A DNA stretch of 64,000 nucleotides from Herbaspirillum rhizosphaerae (GCF_001189965.1 NZ_LFLU01000004.1:248001-312000), one strand, 5' to 3'. Shown: positions 8,911 to 17,705, counted from the stretch's first letter. The notes: generated by a model from the letters alone, not told the origin. A program made the numbers and translations.

Positions 8911-11412
8911 TTATGCTTCGCGCAAGGTCTGCAGCGGCGGTCTTGCCAGAACGCTACGCAATCCGGCCCAGCCGCCGAACACCGCGCAGGCAATCCCGAT
9001 CGCGCCGCCGGCAACCCACAGCCAGGGGCTGAAACTCCATTCGAAGTCGAACACATAATGCGCCAGCGCCCAGCCGATGCCGGCGGCGCCGCTGGAAGCC
9101 AGCAAACCGGCCACGCTGCCGATCAGCATGACCTCGATGCGCTGCGCCCTCGCCAACTCCTTGCGCGTTGCGCCCAGCGCCCGCAGCAAACCGGCCTCGC
9201 GCACCCGCTCATCCTGCGTGCCGACCAGTGCGGCGTACAAGACCAGCACGCCGGCGGTGAGCGTGAACAGAAACAGGAATTCCACTGCGGCAATCACCTG
9301 ATCGACGATGTCCTGAATCTGCTTGAGCACGCTGCCGATATCGACCACCGTCAGGTTCGGATAATCGCGCGTGAGCACATTGCCGAGGCCGGCCTTGGCA
9401 TCCGGCAGATGGAACGCGGTGATCCAGGTCTGCGGCATGTCTTTCATCGCCGCCGGATTGATGATCACGAAGAAATTGACGCGCAGCGAGCCCCATTCCA
9501 GTTTGCGAATGCTGGTGATCGGCACGGTCGCCAGCTGGCCGGCAATGTCGAACTGCAACTGATCGCCCAGCTTCAGCTTGAGCGTCTTGGCCAGGCCTTC
9601 TTCCACTGAGGCTTCGGGCTTGCTGTCGTCATACCATTTGCCGCCGACGATGGTGTTTTGCGCCGGCACGTCGCGCATGGTCGAGAGATTGAATTCGCGA
9701 TCCACCAGACGCCTGGCGCGGTCTTCCTGATAGCTGTCGTTGGTCACCGGCTTGCCGTTGATCTGCACCAGGCGTCCGCGGATCATGGGATACAACTGCA
9801 CCTTCTGCAAGCCTTCCTGCATCAGCTTTTGCTGAACCACATCTTTCTGGTCGGGCTGGATGTTGATGACAAAGCGATTCGGCGCATCGGCCGGCGTCGA
9901 CTGGCGCCATGCGCCGATCAGGTCGCCGCGGATCACAGTAAGCAGCAGGAGCGCCATCAAACCCAATCCCAATGCGACGATCTGCATGGTGGTGGCGCCC
10001 GGACGGCGTTGCAGGCCGTCAATCGCAAAGCGCCAGCTCTGGTTGTCGAACAGGCCGCGCAGCGACTGCACGCTCTTGAGACAAGCCCACGCGATCAGTG
10101 CAAACAAGGCAAAGCCGCCCAGGAAACCGGCCGCCGTCATGGCCCCCAGTTTGACGTCGCCCGCCTGCCACAGCAGCAAACCGGTGAAGACAACCACACC
10201 CAGGATGTAGGTCGCAATACTCATGGCTTTGGGCGCCGACGACTCACGCCGGATGACGCGATTGTGCGGCACGTTGCGCAGTTGCAAAAGCGGCGGCAAG
10301 GCGAAGCCGACCAGCAGCAGCAAACCGATGGCGATCCCCTGTACCGCCGGCCACCAGCTGGCGGGCGGCAAGGCTGGCGGCATGAAACGTCCCAGCCATT
10401 CCAGCAAGACAAAGTGCGCGGCGAAACCGAGCATCACGCCCAATGCGCTGCCGGCCAGACCGACCAGGACGAACTCTTGCAGGTACATCAGCGTGACCTG
10501 GTTTTGCGTCATGCCGAAACAGCGCAGCATGGCGCAGGCATCCAGATGGCGCAGCATGAAGCGGCGCGCCGCCATCGCCACCGCAACCGCCGCCAGCAAC
10601 GCCGACAGCAAGCCGACCAGCGAGAGGAATTGCTCTGCGCGATCGAGCGTGGCGCGCATTTCAGGACGGCCCGATTCCAGCGATTCAATACGTACGCCTT
10701 TGATGTTGCCGTCGTCGATGGTCTTTTGCAGCCATTGCTGATACGCCTGCACCTGCGCCGGCGCACCGGACAGCAGCAGACGATAGGTGACGCGCGATCC
10801 GTATTGCACCAGCCCGGTTGCGGCGAGATCGGGCATAGCCAGCATCACGCGCGGCGCGAAGTTGACGAAGGCGCTGCCGCGATCCGGCTCGACGGCGATG
10901 ACGGCCGCGATGCGAAATGATTTGTCGCCCAGCTTGAGCGTATCGCCCACCTTGACCTGCAGCGCGGAGAGAATATTCGGATCGACCCAGACGCTGCCTG
11001 CCGGCGGCACGCCGTCAGCGACACGGTCTGCAGCGCCGGCTGCGTCGGCGAGCTTGAGCTGCCCCCGCAAAGGGTAAGCATCGGAGACGGCCTTGATCGA
11101 CGACAGGATGGAGCGCGCCGTGTCGCCCTCGCCCGCAATCGCCATGCTGGGGAAAACAACAGTCTGCGCCATGTGCAGATGGGACTGCGCCGCCTTGTCC
11201 TGCCACTCGGGACGCAAGGGCTGATCCGCACCGACCAGCAAGTCGGCGCCCAGCAGCTGATGCGCATCCCGGACCAGTCCCGCGCGCATGCGATCGACAA
11301 AAAAACCGACCGAAGACAAGGCCGCGACGGCGACGATCAGGGCGATCAGGAGGAAACGCAACTCGCCGGCGCGCCAGTCACGGCGCGTCATACGCAACGA
11401 TAAAGAGAACAT
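8911..11412 (-). CDS. ABC transporter permease, FtsX/MacB-like (YbbP family)
   Basis: Large inner-membrane permease (833 aa). An N-terminal helix (about residues 17-37, LRFLLIALIVAVAALSSVGF) is followed by a periplasmic MacB-like domain, two multi-helix FtsX domains (about 260-480 and the last 130 residues) and a second large periplasmic domain between them. This two-FtsX layout is that of YbbP, which pairs with the ATPase YbbA and the esterase TesA in E. coli. The ATG at 11412 has AGGA six nt upstream; an upstream in-frame start would add 29 residues that look untranslated. No ATPase gene lies next to it here, so its partner must be elsewhere. Confidence 0.88.
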   Translation of the reverse strand: MFSLSLRMTRRDWRAGELRFLLIALIVAVAALSSVGFFVDRMRAGLVRDAHQLLGADLLVGADQPLRPEWQDKAAQSHLHMAQTVVFPSMAIAGEGDTARSILSSIKAVSDAYPLRGQLKLADAAGAADRVADGVPPAGSVWVDPNILSALQVKVGDTLKLGDKSFRIAAVIAVEPDRGSAFVNFAPRVMLAMPDLAATGLVQYGSRVTYRLLLSGAPAQVQAYQQWLQKTIDDGNIKGVRIESLESGRPEMRATLDRAEQFLSLVGLLSALLAAVAVAMAARRFMLRHLDACAMLRCFGMTQNQVTLMYLQEFVLVGLAGSALGVMLGFAAHFVLLEWLGRFMPPALPPASWWPAVQGIAIGLLLLVGFALPPLLQLRNVPHNRVIRRESSAPKAMSIATYILGVVVFTGLLLWQAGDVKLGAMTAAGFLGGFALFALIAWACLKSVQSLRGLFDNQSWRFAIDGLQRRPGATTMQIVALGLGLMALLLLTVIRGDLIGAWRQSTPADAPNRFVINIQPDQKDVVQQKLMQEGLQKVQLYPMIRGRLVQINGKPVTNDSYQEDRARRLVDREFNLSTMRDVPAQNTIVGGKWYDDSKPEASVEEGLAKTLKLKLGDQLQFDIAGQLATVPITSIRKLEWGSLRVNFFVIINPAAMKDMPQTWITAFHLPDAKAGLGNVLTRDYPNLTVVDIGSVLKQIQDIVDQVIAAVEFLFLFTLTAGVLVLYAALVGTQDERVREAGLLRALGATRKELARAQRIEVMLIGSVAGLLASSGAAGIGWALAHYVFDFEWSFSPWLWVAGGAIGIACAVFGGWAGLRSVLARPPLQTLREA

Positions 11413-11553
11413 GCAGATCCTGGCGGGAGGAAAATAAAAAACGAAAATGGAAAAACTCAAAATCACGCGAAAAGCAAACCTGCCGACAGGATAGCGCATG
11501 CCGCACGTGGCAGCACGGCAGCGCCATCCCGTTTCAGTTGAAACGTACGCGCA

Positions 11554-12606
11554 TCAGGCCGCCAGCGATGCCATGTCGATCACGAAACGATACTTGACGT
11601 CGCTTTTGAGCATACGCTCATAGGCGATGTTAATGTCCTGGATCTTGATCATTTCGATCTCCGAGGTGATGTCATGTTCGGCGCAGAAATCCAGCATCTC
11701 CTGCGTCTCCTTGATGCCGCCGATGAGCGAGCCGGCCAGATGACGGCGCTTGAAGATCAGGTTGCCGACCGATGGCGAAGGATGCGGCAGTTCCGGCACG
11801 CCGACCAGGGTCATGGTGCCGTCGCGCTTGAGCAGCACCATGAAAGCGTCCAGGTCGTGCGGCGCCGCCACGGTGTTGAGGATGAAATCGAAGCTGTTCA
11901 GATGCTGCGCCATCTGCTCGGCGTCTTTGGAGATCACGACTTCATCGGCGCCGAGTTTCAGCGCGTCCGCAGCCTTGCCCGGCGATGTCGTGAAGAGCAC
12001 CACATGCGCGCCCATGGCGTGGGCGATCTTGACGCCCATGTGGCCGAGACCGCCAAGCCCGACGATGCCGACCTTGTGGCCTTTGCCGACCTTCCAGTGA
12101 CGCAGCGGCGAATAGGTGGTGATGCCGGCGCACAACAAAGGCGCGACGGCTGCAGGATCAAGTTTTCCGGAAACATGCAGCACGAATTTTTCGCTGACCA
12201 CGATGTTGTTGGCATAACCGCCGTAGGTCACGCCGCCGATGTGTTTTTCTTCGGCGTTGTAGGTGCCGGTGAAACCGTTCTCGCAATACTGCTCCAGCCC
12301 TTCGGCGCAGCTGGCGCAGGATTGGCAAGAGTCGACCATACAGCCGACGCCGACCACCTGCCCTTCCTTGAATTGCTTGACGTGGGAACCGATCCTGGTG
12401 ACGCGGCCGATGATTTCGTGGCCGGGCACGACCGGATAGACCGTGCTGTGCCACTCGTTGCGCGCAGTGTGGAGATCGGAGTGGCACACGCCGCAATACA
12501 TGATCTCGATTTGCACATCGTGCGCGCCGGGATCGCGGCGTTCAAACGTGTAAGGCGCGAGTGCGGACTCTGCGGTTTTTGCTGCATAACCAAGGGATGT
12601 CAACAT
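11554..12606 (-). CDS. Zinc-dependent NAD(P) alcohol dehydrogenase, cinnamyl-alcohol type
   Basis: Medium-chain dehydrogenase (350 aa) of the YahK/CAD group, which usually reduces aromatic or aliphatic aldehydes with NADPH. Catalytic zinc ligands Cys38 (GVCHSD) and His63 (GHE), structural zinc cysteines Cys94, Cys97, Cys100 and Cys108, and the Rossmann loop GLGGLGHMG (183-191) are all present. The ATG at 12606 has a good AAAGGA site; upstream in-frame codons look untranslated. It sits on its own transcription unit 6 kb from the coniferyl-type aldehyde dehydrogenase; any shared pathway (aldehyde/alcohol detoxification) is inference. Confidence 0.92.
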   Translation of the reverse strand: MLTSLGYAAKTAESALAPYTFERRDPGAHDVQIEIMYCGVCHSDLHTARNEWHSTVYPVVPGHEIIGRVTRIGSHVKQFKEGQVVGVGCMVDSCQSCASCAEGLEQYCENGFTGTYNAEEKHIGGVTYGGYANNIVVSEKFVLHVSGKLDPAAVAPLLCAGITTYSPLRHWKVGKGHKVGIVGLGGLGHMGVKIAHAMGAHVVLFTTSPGKAADALKLGADEVVISKDAEQMAQHLNSFDFILNTVAAPHDLDAFMVLLKRDGTMTLVGVPELPHPSPSVGNLIFKRRHLAGSLIGGIKETQEMLDFCAEHDITSEIEMIKIQDINIAYERMLKSDVKYRFVIDMASLAA

Positions 12607-12819
12607 GATGAATCCTTTCTGTTCGGGAGGCCTGGGAGAGAAATGCACAGTATGGCAGCGGCAGCGCTGCCGCAATTTCCGGAAAGCGGGACTTGCTTCC
12701 GGAGTCTGCTGCCGGAGGAGAAACAGCGACGGTGATCAAGGTTGATGTGATGATGCGGATGACAATGCCAGGCTATGGTAATCCCGTTGAAGAATCCTTG
12801 CCGGCGAGTACCGCGTCAA

Positions 12820-13176
12820 CTAACGCAGCCACAGCGCGACGCCGCCCAGCGCCAGCAGCACGCAGGCGGCATACAGCATCTTCATCCGCGTCCGCAGATT
12901 ATCCAATGCGGCGACCAGTTGCGCGTTTTGTTCCGCCAGCGTATTGATCAGGGCGGACGCTTCCAGCTGCTCGGACTCCAGCTGCGCGATGCGTTGCGCC
13001 AGATGCGCAGGGCTGCCGGCTTCGGCCTGATTTTCTTCCTCGGCGCGCACGGCCTTGGCCTTCGACTTCTTGGTGCGCGACCACAAATCCTTGGCGCCCT
13101 GGACTACCGTCGGCGTCGCCTGCACGACATCCGACCACGGTATCAGTTTGAGCGCTGCGATCCAGTTGATTGGCAT
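12820..13176 (-). CDS. Small coiled-coil membrane protein of unknown function
   Basis: I do not recognise a named family. The 118-residue product starts MPINWIAALKLIPWSDVVQA, has a Lys-rich segment (RTKKSKAKAVRAEEE), a coiled coil rich in Ala/Glu/Gln (about residues 55-90) and ends in one hydrophobic helix (YAACVLLALGGVALWL) with Arg as last residue. This is the layout of a tail-anchored inner-membrane protein. The ATG at 13176 is preceded by GGAG/GAGG; a longer reading upstream has no site. Downstream (12658-12706) are a perfect 16-nt GC palindrome and a TCCGGAA hairpin that could end the transcript. Confidence 0.75.
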   Translation of the reverse strand: MPINWIAALKLIPWSDVVQATPTVVQGAKDLWSRTKKSKAKAVRAEEENQAEAGSPAHLAQRIAQLESEQLEASALINTLAEQNAQLVAALDNLRTRMKMLYAACVLLALGGVALWLR

Positions 13177-13359
13177 TCCTCGACTCCATCTTTGATTGAA
13201 CTCAATACAGCAGGCACCTTCTAAGAACCTGCCGCGTCGCACAAGCGCCGCTGGCGCCAGCCGGCCCCATCCGTACATTTACCCGTTGCGGCAGGCAGAC
13301 CACTTGCCAATGTCGCCCATCGGGTAGACACTCATCACCAGTCAAAGTTGAGGAAAGAA

Positions 13360-13752
13360 ATGAAATTATCTCTATGGCGCATTGCCGCCCTGCTATCGCT
13401 ATCGACACTGAGCATCGCCGCCCACGCACTCGATTGCGACAAGGCCACGACGCAAAGCAATATGGATGCATGCAGCTCGCAAGCGCTCAACAAAGCCGAT
13501 GCCGAACTGAACCAGACCTACATCGACTACCGCAATCGCCTCAACAAGGCCCAGCAAAACCAGATCCGCGACGTCCAGCTGGCGTGGATCAAGTACCGCG
13601 ACCTTGCCTGCAAGTATGCCAGTTCCGGCACCGGCGGCTCGGCGCACGGCATGGCGCTGCAATCCTGCCTGACCCAGAAGACCCAGGAACGCACCCAGGA
13701 GCTGAAAGCGCTGTCGTCCTGCCCCGAAGGCGACATCGCTTGCCCACGCTGA
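13360..13752 (+). CDS. Secreted LprI/DUF1311-like protein
   Basis: The 130-residue precursor has a signal peptide (KLSLWRIAALLSLSTLSIAAHA) and a DUF1311 (LprI-type lysozyme-inhibitor) domain: Cys-rich start LDCDKATTQSNMDACSS, the helix ELNQTYIDYRNRLNKAQQ and the signature LRDAQLAWIKYRD-like stretch VQLAWIKYRDLACKY, with further cysteines near the end that can form disulfides. The ATG at 13360 follows a GAGGAAAG site. Members bind lysozyme in mycobacteria, but most bacterial copies are uncharacterised, so the periplasmic location is safe and the function is not. Confidence 0.85.
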   Translation: MKLSLWRIAALLSLSTLSIAAHALDCDKATTQSNMDACSSQALNKADAELNQTYIDYRNRLNKAQQNQIRDVQLAWIKYRDLACKYASSGTGGSAHGMALQSCLTQKTQERTQELKALSSCPEGDIACPR

Positions 13753-13885
13753 TCCCGGGGCTGTCAACGCGGGCGGTTTGGCAAACGTTCATAGGCTGGC
13801 AATACATTGCATGCTGTAATGCCTCAAAGCGCAGAACACGGTATCAGAATCGCACCAACCACGTTATCCCTTATTGGAGAAACCC

Positions 13886-14200
13886 ATGAAAAAGCTGCTC
13901 GCCGCCATCGCCGCCATCGCCGCCGTCACTATCGTCCTTCCCGCCCTGATGCTCAGCCCTGTCGCCATGGCAGAGACGGCCCAGCAAAGCAAGATGACAA
14001 CCTGTAACAAGGACGCCACCGGCAAAAAAGGCGATGAACGTAAAGCTTTCATGAAAGATTGCTTGTCCAACAAGCCTGCTGCGCCAGCCGCGCCAATGAC
14101 GCAACAAGACAAGATGAAGAGCTGCAACAAGGACGCCACCGGCAAGAAAGGCGATGACCGCAAAGCCTTCATGAAAGAATGCCTGAAGAAAGACAAGTAA
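13886..14200 (+). CDS. PsiF-repeat periplasmic protein
   Basis: A 104-residue precursor with a signal peptide cut near AMA-ET. It carries two near-identical PsiF repeats (QQSKMTTCNKDATGKKGDER and QQDKMKSCNKDATGKKGDDR, each followed by KAFMK-CL) joined by a Pro/Ala linker. Each repeat has two cysteines spaced for an internal disulfide. PsiF in E. coli is phosphate-starvation inducible; the role is unknown. The repeats are also similar at DNA level, so the second arose by internal duplication. ATG 13886 is chosen over the TTG at 13874 because it begins the signal peptide and follows TTGGAGAAACCC. Confidence 0.85.
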   Translation: MKKLLAAIAAIAAVTIVLPALMLSPVAMAETAQQSKMTTCNKDATGKKGDERKAFMKDCLSNKPAAPAAPMTQQDKMKSCNKDATGKKGDDRKAFMKECLKKDK

Positions 14201-14263
14201 TACGTTACAAGTAGTTCAGTACGTATTTCTGCTGCATCTGCGCCCGCCTGCCGGGCGTACAAC

Positions 14264-14302
14264 AAAAAGCCCGTATCAGACGCTGTCTGATACGGGCTTT
14301 TT
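14264..14302. terminator. Strong bidirectional terminator between psiF-like and lysE-like genes
   Basis: A 17-bp perfect stem (AAAAAGCCCGTATCAGA at 14264-14280 pairs with 14286-14302) with a 5-nt loop has A-runs on one side and T-runs on the other. It can stop the plus-strand PsiF gene and the convergent LysE gene. Confidence 0.95.
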
Positions 14303-14339
14303 TTGTTCGCGGCCGCTATGACCGGCGCGCCATTACAAG

Positions 14340-14975
14340 TCAGGACTGGCTGCGCTTGAAGAAGAACAAACCTGCGCCCACCAGCATCAGCACGCCGCCG
14401 AAAAAGCGATTCTGCACCTTGACCGCCTTGGCATCGCGGAAGAAACGCTGCATGCGGCTCGCGGCAAACGCGTAGCCGTGCATCACCACCAGATCCACCG
14501 CCACCATGGTGATCGCCATCAGAAGCAGTTGCAGCCACAGCGGCTGGTCATGATTGATGAACTGCGGCAACACCGCGACCATGAAAACGATGCCTTTCGG
14601 ATTCGTGGCGTTGGTCAGGAAACCGGTCATGGCGCGCTGCCACCAGGCCGTGGCGACCACGGGGCGCACCGCTTGCTTTTCGTCGATATGCACCGGTGCA
14701 CGCCATTGCGACCAGCCGAGATAAATCAGATAGGCCGCACCGAGAATCTTGATGGTGTTGAAAGCGGCTTCCGATGCCACCAGCAGCGAGCCGACGCCGG
14801 CGCCGGCGATCACGAGGATCAGCACCAGTGCAATTTCCAGACCGAGAATCGTGGCGCTGGTTCTGCGCACGCCGTAATTCAATCCATGACTCATTGACAA
14901 GACCGCGCCCGAACCGGGAGAGATAGCAATCAGGCAAGCCGCCAGAAAAAATGCAAACCACGTTTGAAAAGCCAT
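14340..14975 (-). CDS. LysE/RhtB family amino-acid exporter
   Basis: Inner-membrane translocator (211 aa) with about six transmembrane helices and the family N-terminus, here FFLAACLIAISPGSGAVLSM, where SPG-(P/S)-G is the signature of the LysE/RhtB superfamily, plus the NPKG motif in the middle (TNATNPKGIVFMVAVLPQF). Likely exports an amino acid or related metabolite; the substrate cannot be deduced. It is a single gene convergent with the PsiF-repeat gene. No LysR-type regulator is adjacent. Confidence 0.92.
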   Translation of the reverse strand: MAFQTWFAFFLAACLIAISPGSGAVLSMSHGLNYGVRRTSATILGLEIALVLILVIAGAGVGSLLVASEAAFNTIKILGAAYLIYLGWSQWRAPVHIDEKQAVRPVVATAWWQRAMTGFLTNATNPKGIVFMVAVLPQFINHDQPLWLQLLLMAITMVAVDLVVMHGYAFAASRMQRFFRDAKAVKVQNRFFGGVLMLVGAGLFFFKRSQS

Positions 14976-15127
14976 GCCCTACTTTCAGCAAATAATCAGA
15001 CCAGCATTATAAGGACTGCTGCAGTAATTCGCTAAGCCCCTGCTTAGCCGATCTGAACTCCGCGGCCCGATTGTCATCAGACGGATATCGTTGTTCCATT
15101 TGAAAATAAATTAATAAGGAGTACGAC

Positions 15128-15283
15128 ATGAACATCCATCTTTCCTTCGGCCCGCTGGTAGCGCTGATTGCCGGCATTCTGATCCTGGTGATGCCGCGCC
15201 TGCTGAACTTCATCATCGCTATTTATCTGATTGTGATCGGTCTGGTCGGCTTGTTCGGCTCGCACGGCTGGCCGTTCTCATAA
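15128..15283 (+). CDS. DUF3096-like small membrane protein (51 aa)
   Basis: A short gene, easily missed. It encodes 51 residues, mostly two hydrophobic helices: PLVALIAGILILVMPRLLNF and IIAIYLIVIGLVGLFG. This closely fits the DUF3096 family of two-helix inner-membrane proteins of unknown function. An ideal AAGGAG (15116-15121) lies six nt before the ATG, which supports translation. The divergent LysE gene starts 152 bp upstream. Its neighbours downstream are small secreted proteins, so the region looks like a set of envelope or stress genes, but that is inference. Confidence 0.85.
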   Translation: MNIHLSFGPLVALIAGILILVMPRLLNFIIAIYLIVIGLVGLFGSHGWPFS

Positions 15284-15472
15284 TGCGTGTCGCGTGACAA
15301 ATGAGCGGTGAAAAACGACAGCAACAGACGCTTACAAATATGACATCTTTTGAAACACTTTGACGTCGTCGCTTCGGTGGCAGGCTCGTTAATGGAAGTA
15401 AGGCGCAGCAAACAAGCTGATCAAGCAAAGCAAACGCCGAGACTGAAAAACTTCTCTTTAAGGAAAATTGCC

Positions 15473-15709
15473 ATGAACTCGAAATCCATCATCGTTGCTG
15501 CTCTGTTCTCCGCTCTGACACTGCCAGTGTTCGCTCAAACCGGCGCTCCTGCAGCGACCACGCCTGCTGCTGCAACCGCAGCGCCAAAGGCGACTGCCAA
15601 GCACACCAAGGCAAAGCACACTGCAAAGAAGGCCAAGGCCGCTGCAACGACAGCCGCCAAGCCAGCGACAACGTCGGCAACCGAAGCTGCTCCAGCCAAG
15701 ACCAAGTAA
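15473..15709 (+). CDS. Asr-like Ala/Lys-rich secreted protein, copy 1
   Basis: A 78-residue precursor with a clear signal peptide (NSKSIIVAALFSALTLPVFA-QTG) and a mature part made almost only of Ala, Lys, Thr and Pro with a few His (KHTKAKHTAKKAKAAATTAAK). Composition and size resemble the acid-shock protein Asr of enterobacteria, a disordered periplasmic proton-buffering or chaperone-like protein; true homology is uncertain because low complexity converges easily. AAGGAAAA precedes ATG 15473. The 189 bp upstream holds no other gene and probably the promoter. It is the first of two tandem paralogues. Confidence 0.75.
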   Translation: MNSKSIIVAALFSALTLPVFAQTGAPAATTPAAATAAPKATAKHTKAKHTAKKAKAAATTAAKPATTSATEAAPAKTK

Positions 15710-15787
15710 GCGCAGGTCCGTTTCAAACAAACACGCATGAGCTGAAGTAACAGCCAGAACCAAGAAACTTATTAAAGGAAAACCACC

Positions 15788-16039
15788 ATGAAATCGACAT
15801 CCATCATCGTTGCAACTCTGCTCTCCGCTTTGGCTCTGCCAGTGTTTGCCCAAACCGGCGCACCTGCTGCGCCGGCAGCACCGGCCGCAAAGACAGCGCC
15901 TGCAGCGGCAACCGCTGCACCGAAGGCTGAAACTGCCGCCAAGCACAAGAAAGTGAAACACGCTGCCAAGAAGGAAAAAGCCGCAGAAGCGCCGGCCGCC
16001 AAGCCGGCAACTGATGCTGCTCCTGCCAAGGCCAAGTAA
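15788..16039 (+). CDS. Asr-like Ala/Lys-rich secreted protein, copy 2
   Basis: An 83-residue precursor with the signal peptide KSTSIIVATLLSALALPVFA-QTG, nearly the same as that of the gene 78 bp upstream, and a mature part rich in Ala, Lys and Pro (KHKKVKHAAKKEKAAEAPAAK). Both proteins end in A-A-P-A-K-x-K. The pair is a tandem duplication that kept its signal peptides while the tails diverged. The same AAAGGAAAA-type ribosome site is present. A strong terminator follows. A histone-H1-like DNA-binding role is ruled out by the signal peptide. Confidence 0.75.
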   Translation: MKSTSIIVATLLSALALPVFAQTGAPAAPAAPAAKTAPAAATAAPKAETAAKHKKVKHAAKKEKAAEAPAAKPATDAAPAKAK

Positions 16040-16098
16040 GCCAGAGTAAGAATCATCGCGGCATGCATGCGGTGAAGTAAAAGCTCAGGGAGTAAAAA

Positions 16099-16135
16099 CA
16101 AAACGGCTTGCCACTGAACATGGCAAGCCGTTTTG
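16099..16135. terminator. Bidirectional terminator after the Asr-like pair
   Basis: A 15-bp stem CAAAACGGCTTGCCA / TGGCAAGCCGTTTTG with a 7-nt loop (CTGAACA). It separates the plus-strand Asr-like genes from the convergent tilS end. Confidence 0.93.
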
Positions 16136-16180
16136 TTGTCTGCAGTCGCCTGCTCTTTGCGCGCATCCGGCGCTGCGATA

Positions 16181-17614
16181 TCAGCTCAGATCCGCCTGCC
16201 ATCGCAAGGCGATGCGTGCATCCCGGGCCGCACTCTCTCCGGCTGGCGTTTCGCGCTGTGCATGGCAATCCATGCCGATGCCCGCTGCATACAGAATCTG
16301 CTCACCGGCAAACACCATCGGCAAGTAGGGTCGCTCCCACGCCGGGATATCCATCGCCTGGTAGTGATACTTGACGCTCTTGGTCGGACGATTCCAGGCC
16401 AGCTTGACGCGTTCGCCGCCGCTGCGCAGACGCACGGACAAGTGCTGCTCGCGCAACCACACGGCGTTGAACCCCACATCGGCCGTATCGAAAAACAAGC
16501 TGCCGCCAAATTGCGGGAAATGCAGTTTCGGCTCGCCGCGCCAGACAAACTCCAGCGGCTCCGCATTCTGGTCGAAAGCCGGACGCCGCGGCGTCAGAAA
16601 GACGCGATCGCGGTAACGCCGGATATGGCAATCAGGATGCGTGACGCACAATTGCGCATCGGACTTCGCTTCCAGCAATTGCGTGCGCAATTCCAGCAGC
16701 CATGCCGACGACGGCATGCGCAAATTGCGCAGGGAAAACCAGTGCCGCAAGAGGTTGTCGATCCGGTCGATATCGAGCTGGCGCAAGGCCGGCACGCTCA
16801 GGTATTCGCCGTCCAGGCATGCCGCCAGATCTTGCTGTGCCAGCGTCACCAGCAAACGTTGCGCCGATTGCGCATGACTGGCCGAACGCGTGAAACGCTC
16901 CTGGAAACCGGGAAAGAGTTCAGCCAGCGTCGGCATGATCCGATGCCGCAACACGTTGCGGACATAGCGCGTGTCGTTATTCGACTCATCATCGACGAAA
17001 GGCAACGACTGCGCCTCAGCGTATTGTTCCAGCTGCGCCCGCGACGCATTGAGCAGCGGTCGCGCCAGCAGCAGTTGATCATTGCCGAGCAAGTTCGCCG
17101 CAGCGTTGGCCTGATCCATGCCGGACATGCCCGCCACGCCGGAGCCGCGCAACAGCTGCAGCAAAATGGTTTCCGCCTGATCGTCCTGATGGTGCGCCGT
17201 CAGCAGCAAGGTCACGCCGTGCACGCGGCACAGTTCGCCGAGCGCGTGATAGCGGCCGATGCGGGCGGCCTCTTCGACACCGCTCTTGTCGAGATTCTTG
17301 AGCGCGATATTGCGTGTGTCGAAAACGGCGCCGGCCTGTTCGCATTGTCGGCGGCAGTGTTCCTGCCAGCTGTCGGCGTTGACGCTGATGCCGTGATGAA
17401 TATGAAACGCAAACAGGCGCACGTTCTGCTCGCGCGCAAAGGCGGCGGCGAGATGCAGCAGCACGCTGGAATCGAGTCCGCCGCTATAGGCAATGGCGAT
17501 CGCAGCAAACTTTGCTGAAAAAACGGAGTGGTTATTACCAGCCGAAGCCAGCGCCTGCAATGCTTGCGTCAGTTCTTGTCCGAGGGTGATCTTGGCGCCG
17601 GAGGAGGCAGACAT
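16181..17614 (-). CDS. tilS: tRNA(Ile)-lysidine synthetase TilS
   Basis: Modifies C34 of the CAU-anticodon tRNA-Ile to lysidine with ATP, so that it reads AUA; essential in most bacteria. The PP-loop ATPase motif is YSGGLDSSVLLH (residues 43-54). TAHHQDDQAETILLQLLRGSG follows in the catalytic domain. The C-terminal TilS domains contain RSGGERVKLAW. ATG 17614 gives 477 aa; an in-frame ATG at 17668 would add 18 residues. It follows accA in the same direction after a 198-bp gap with two hairpins, a neighbourhood usual in Burkholderiales. Confidence 0.94.
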   Translation of the reverse strand: MSASSGAKITLGQELTQALQALASAGNNHSVFSAKFAAIAIAYSGGLDSSVLLHLAAAFAREQNVRLFAFHIHHGISVNADSWQEHCRRQCEQAGAVFDTRNIALKNLDKSGVEEAARIGRYHALGELCRVHGVTLLLTAHHQDDQAETILLQLLRGSGVAGMSGMDQANAAANLLGNDQLLLARPLLNASRAQLEQYAEAQSLPFVDDESNNDTRYVRNVLRHRIMPTLAELFPGFQERFTRSASHAQSAQRLLVTLAQQDLAACLDGEYLSVPALRQLDIDRIDNLLRHWFSLRNLRMPSSAWLLELRTQLLEAKSDAQLCVTHPDCHIRRYRDRVFLTPRRPAFDQNAEPLEFVWRGEPKLHFPQFGGSLFFDTADVGFNAVWLREQHLSVRLRSGGERVKLAWNRPTKSVKYHYQAMDIPAWERPYLPMVFAGEQILYAAGIGMDCHAQRETPAGESAARDARIALRWQADLS

Positions 17615-17705
17615 GTGGAGCTTTCGTGCAAACGGAAGATGGAAGGAAGCTGCAAGCGCAGCGATCAATACCCCGCCGGCAGATTCATACTGCTTAAAAA
17701 CTGCA

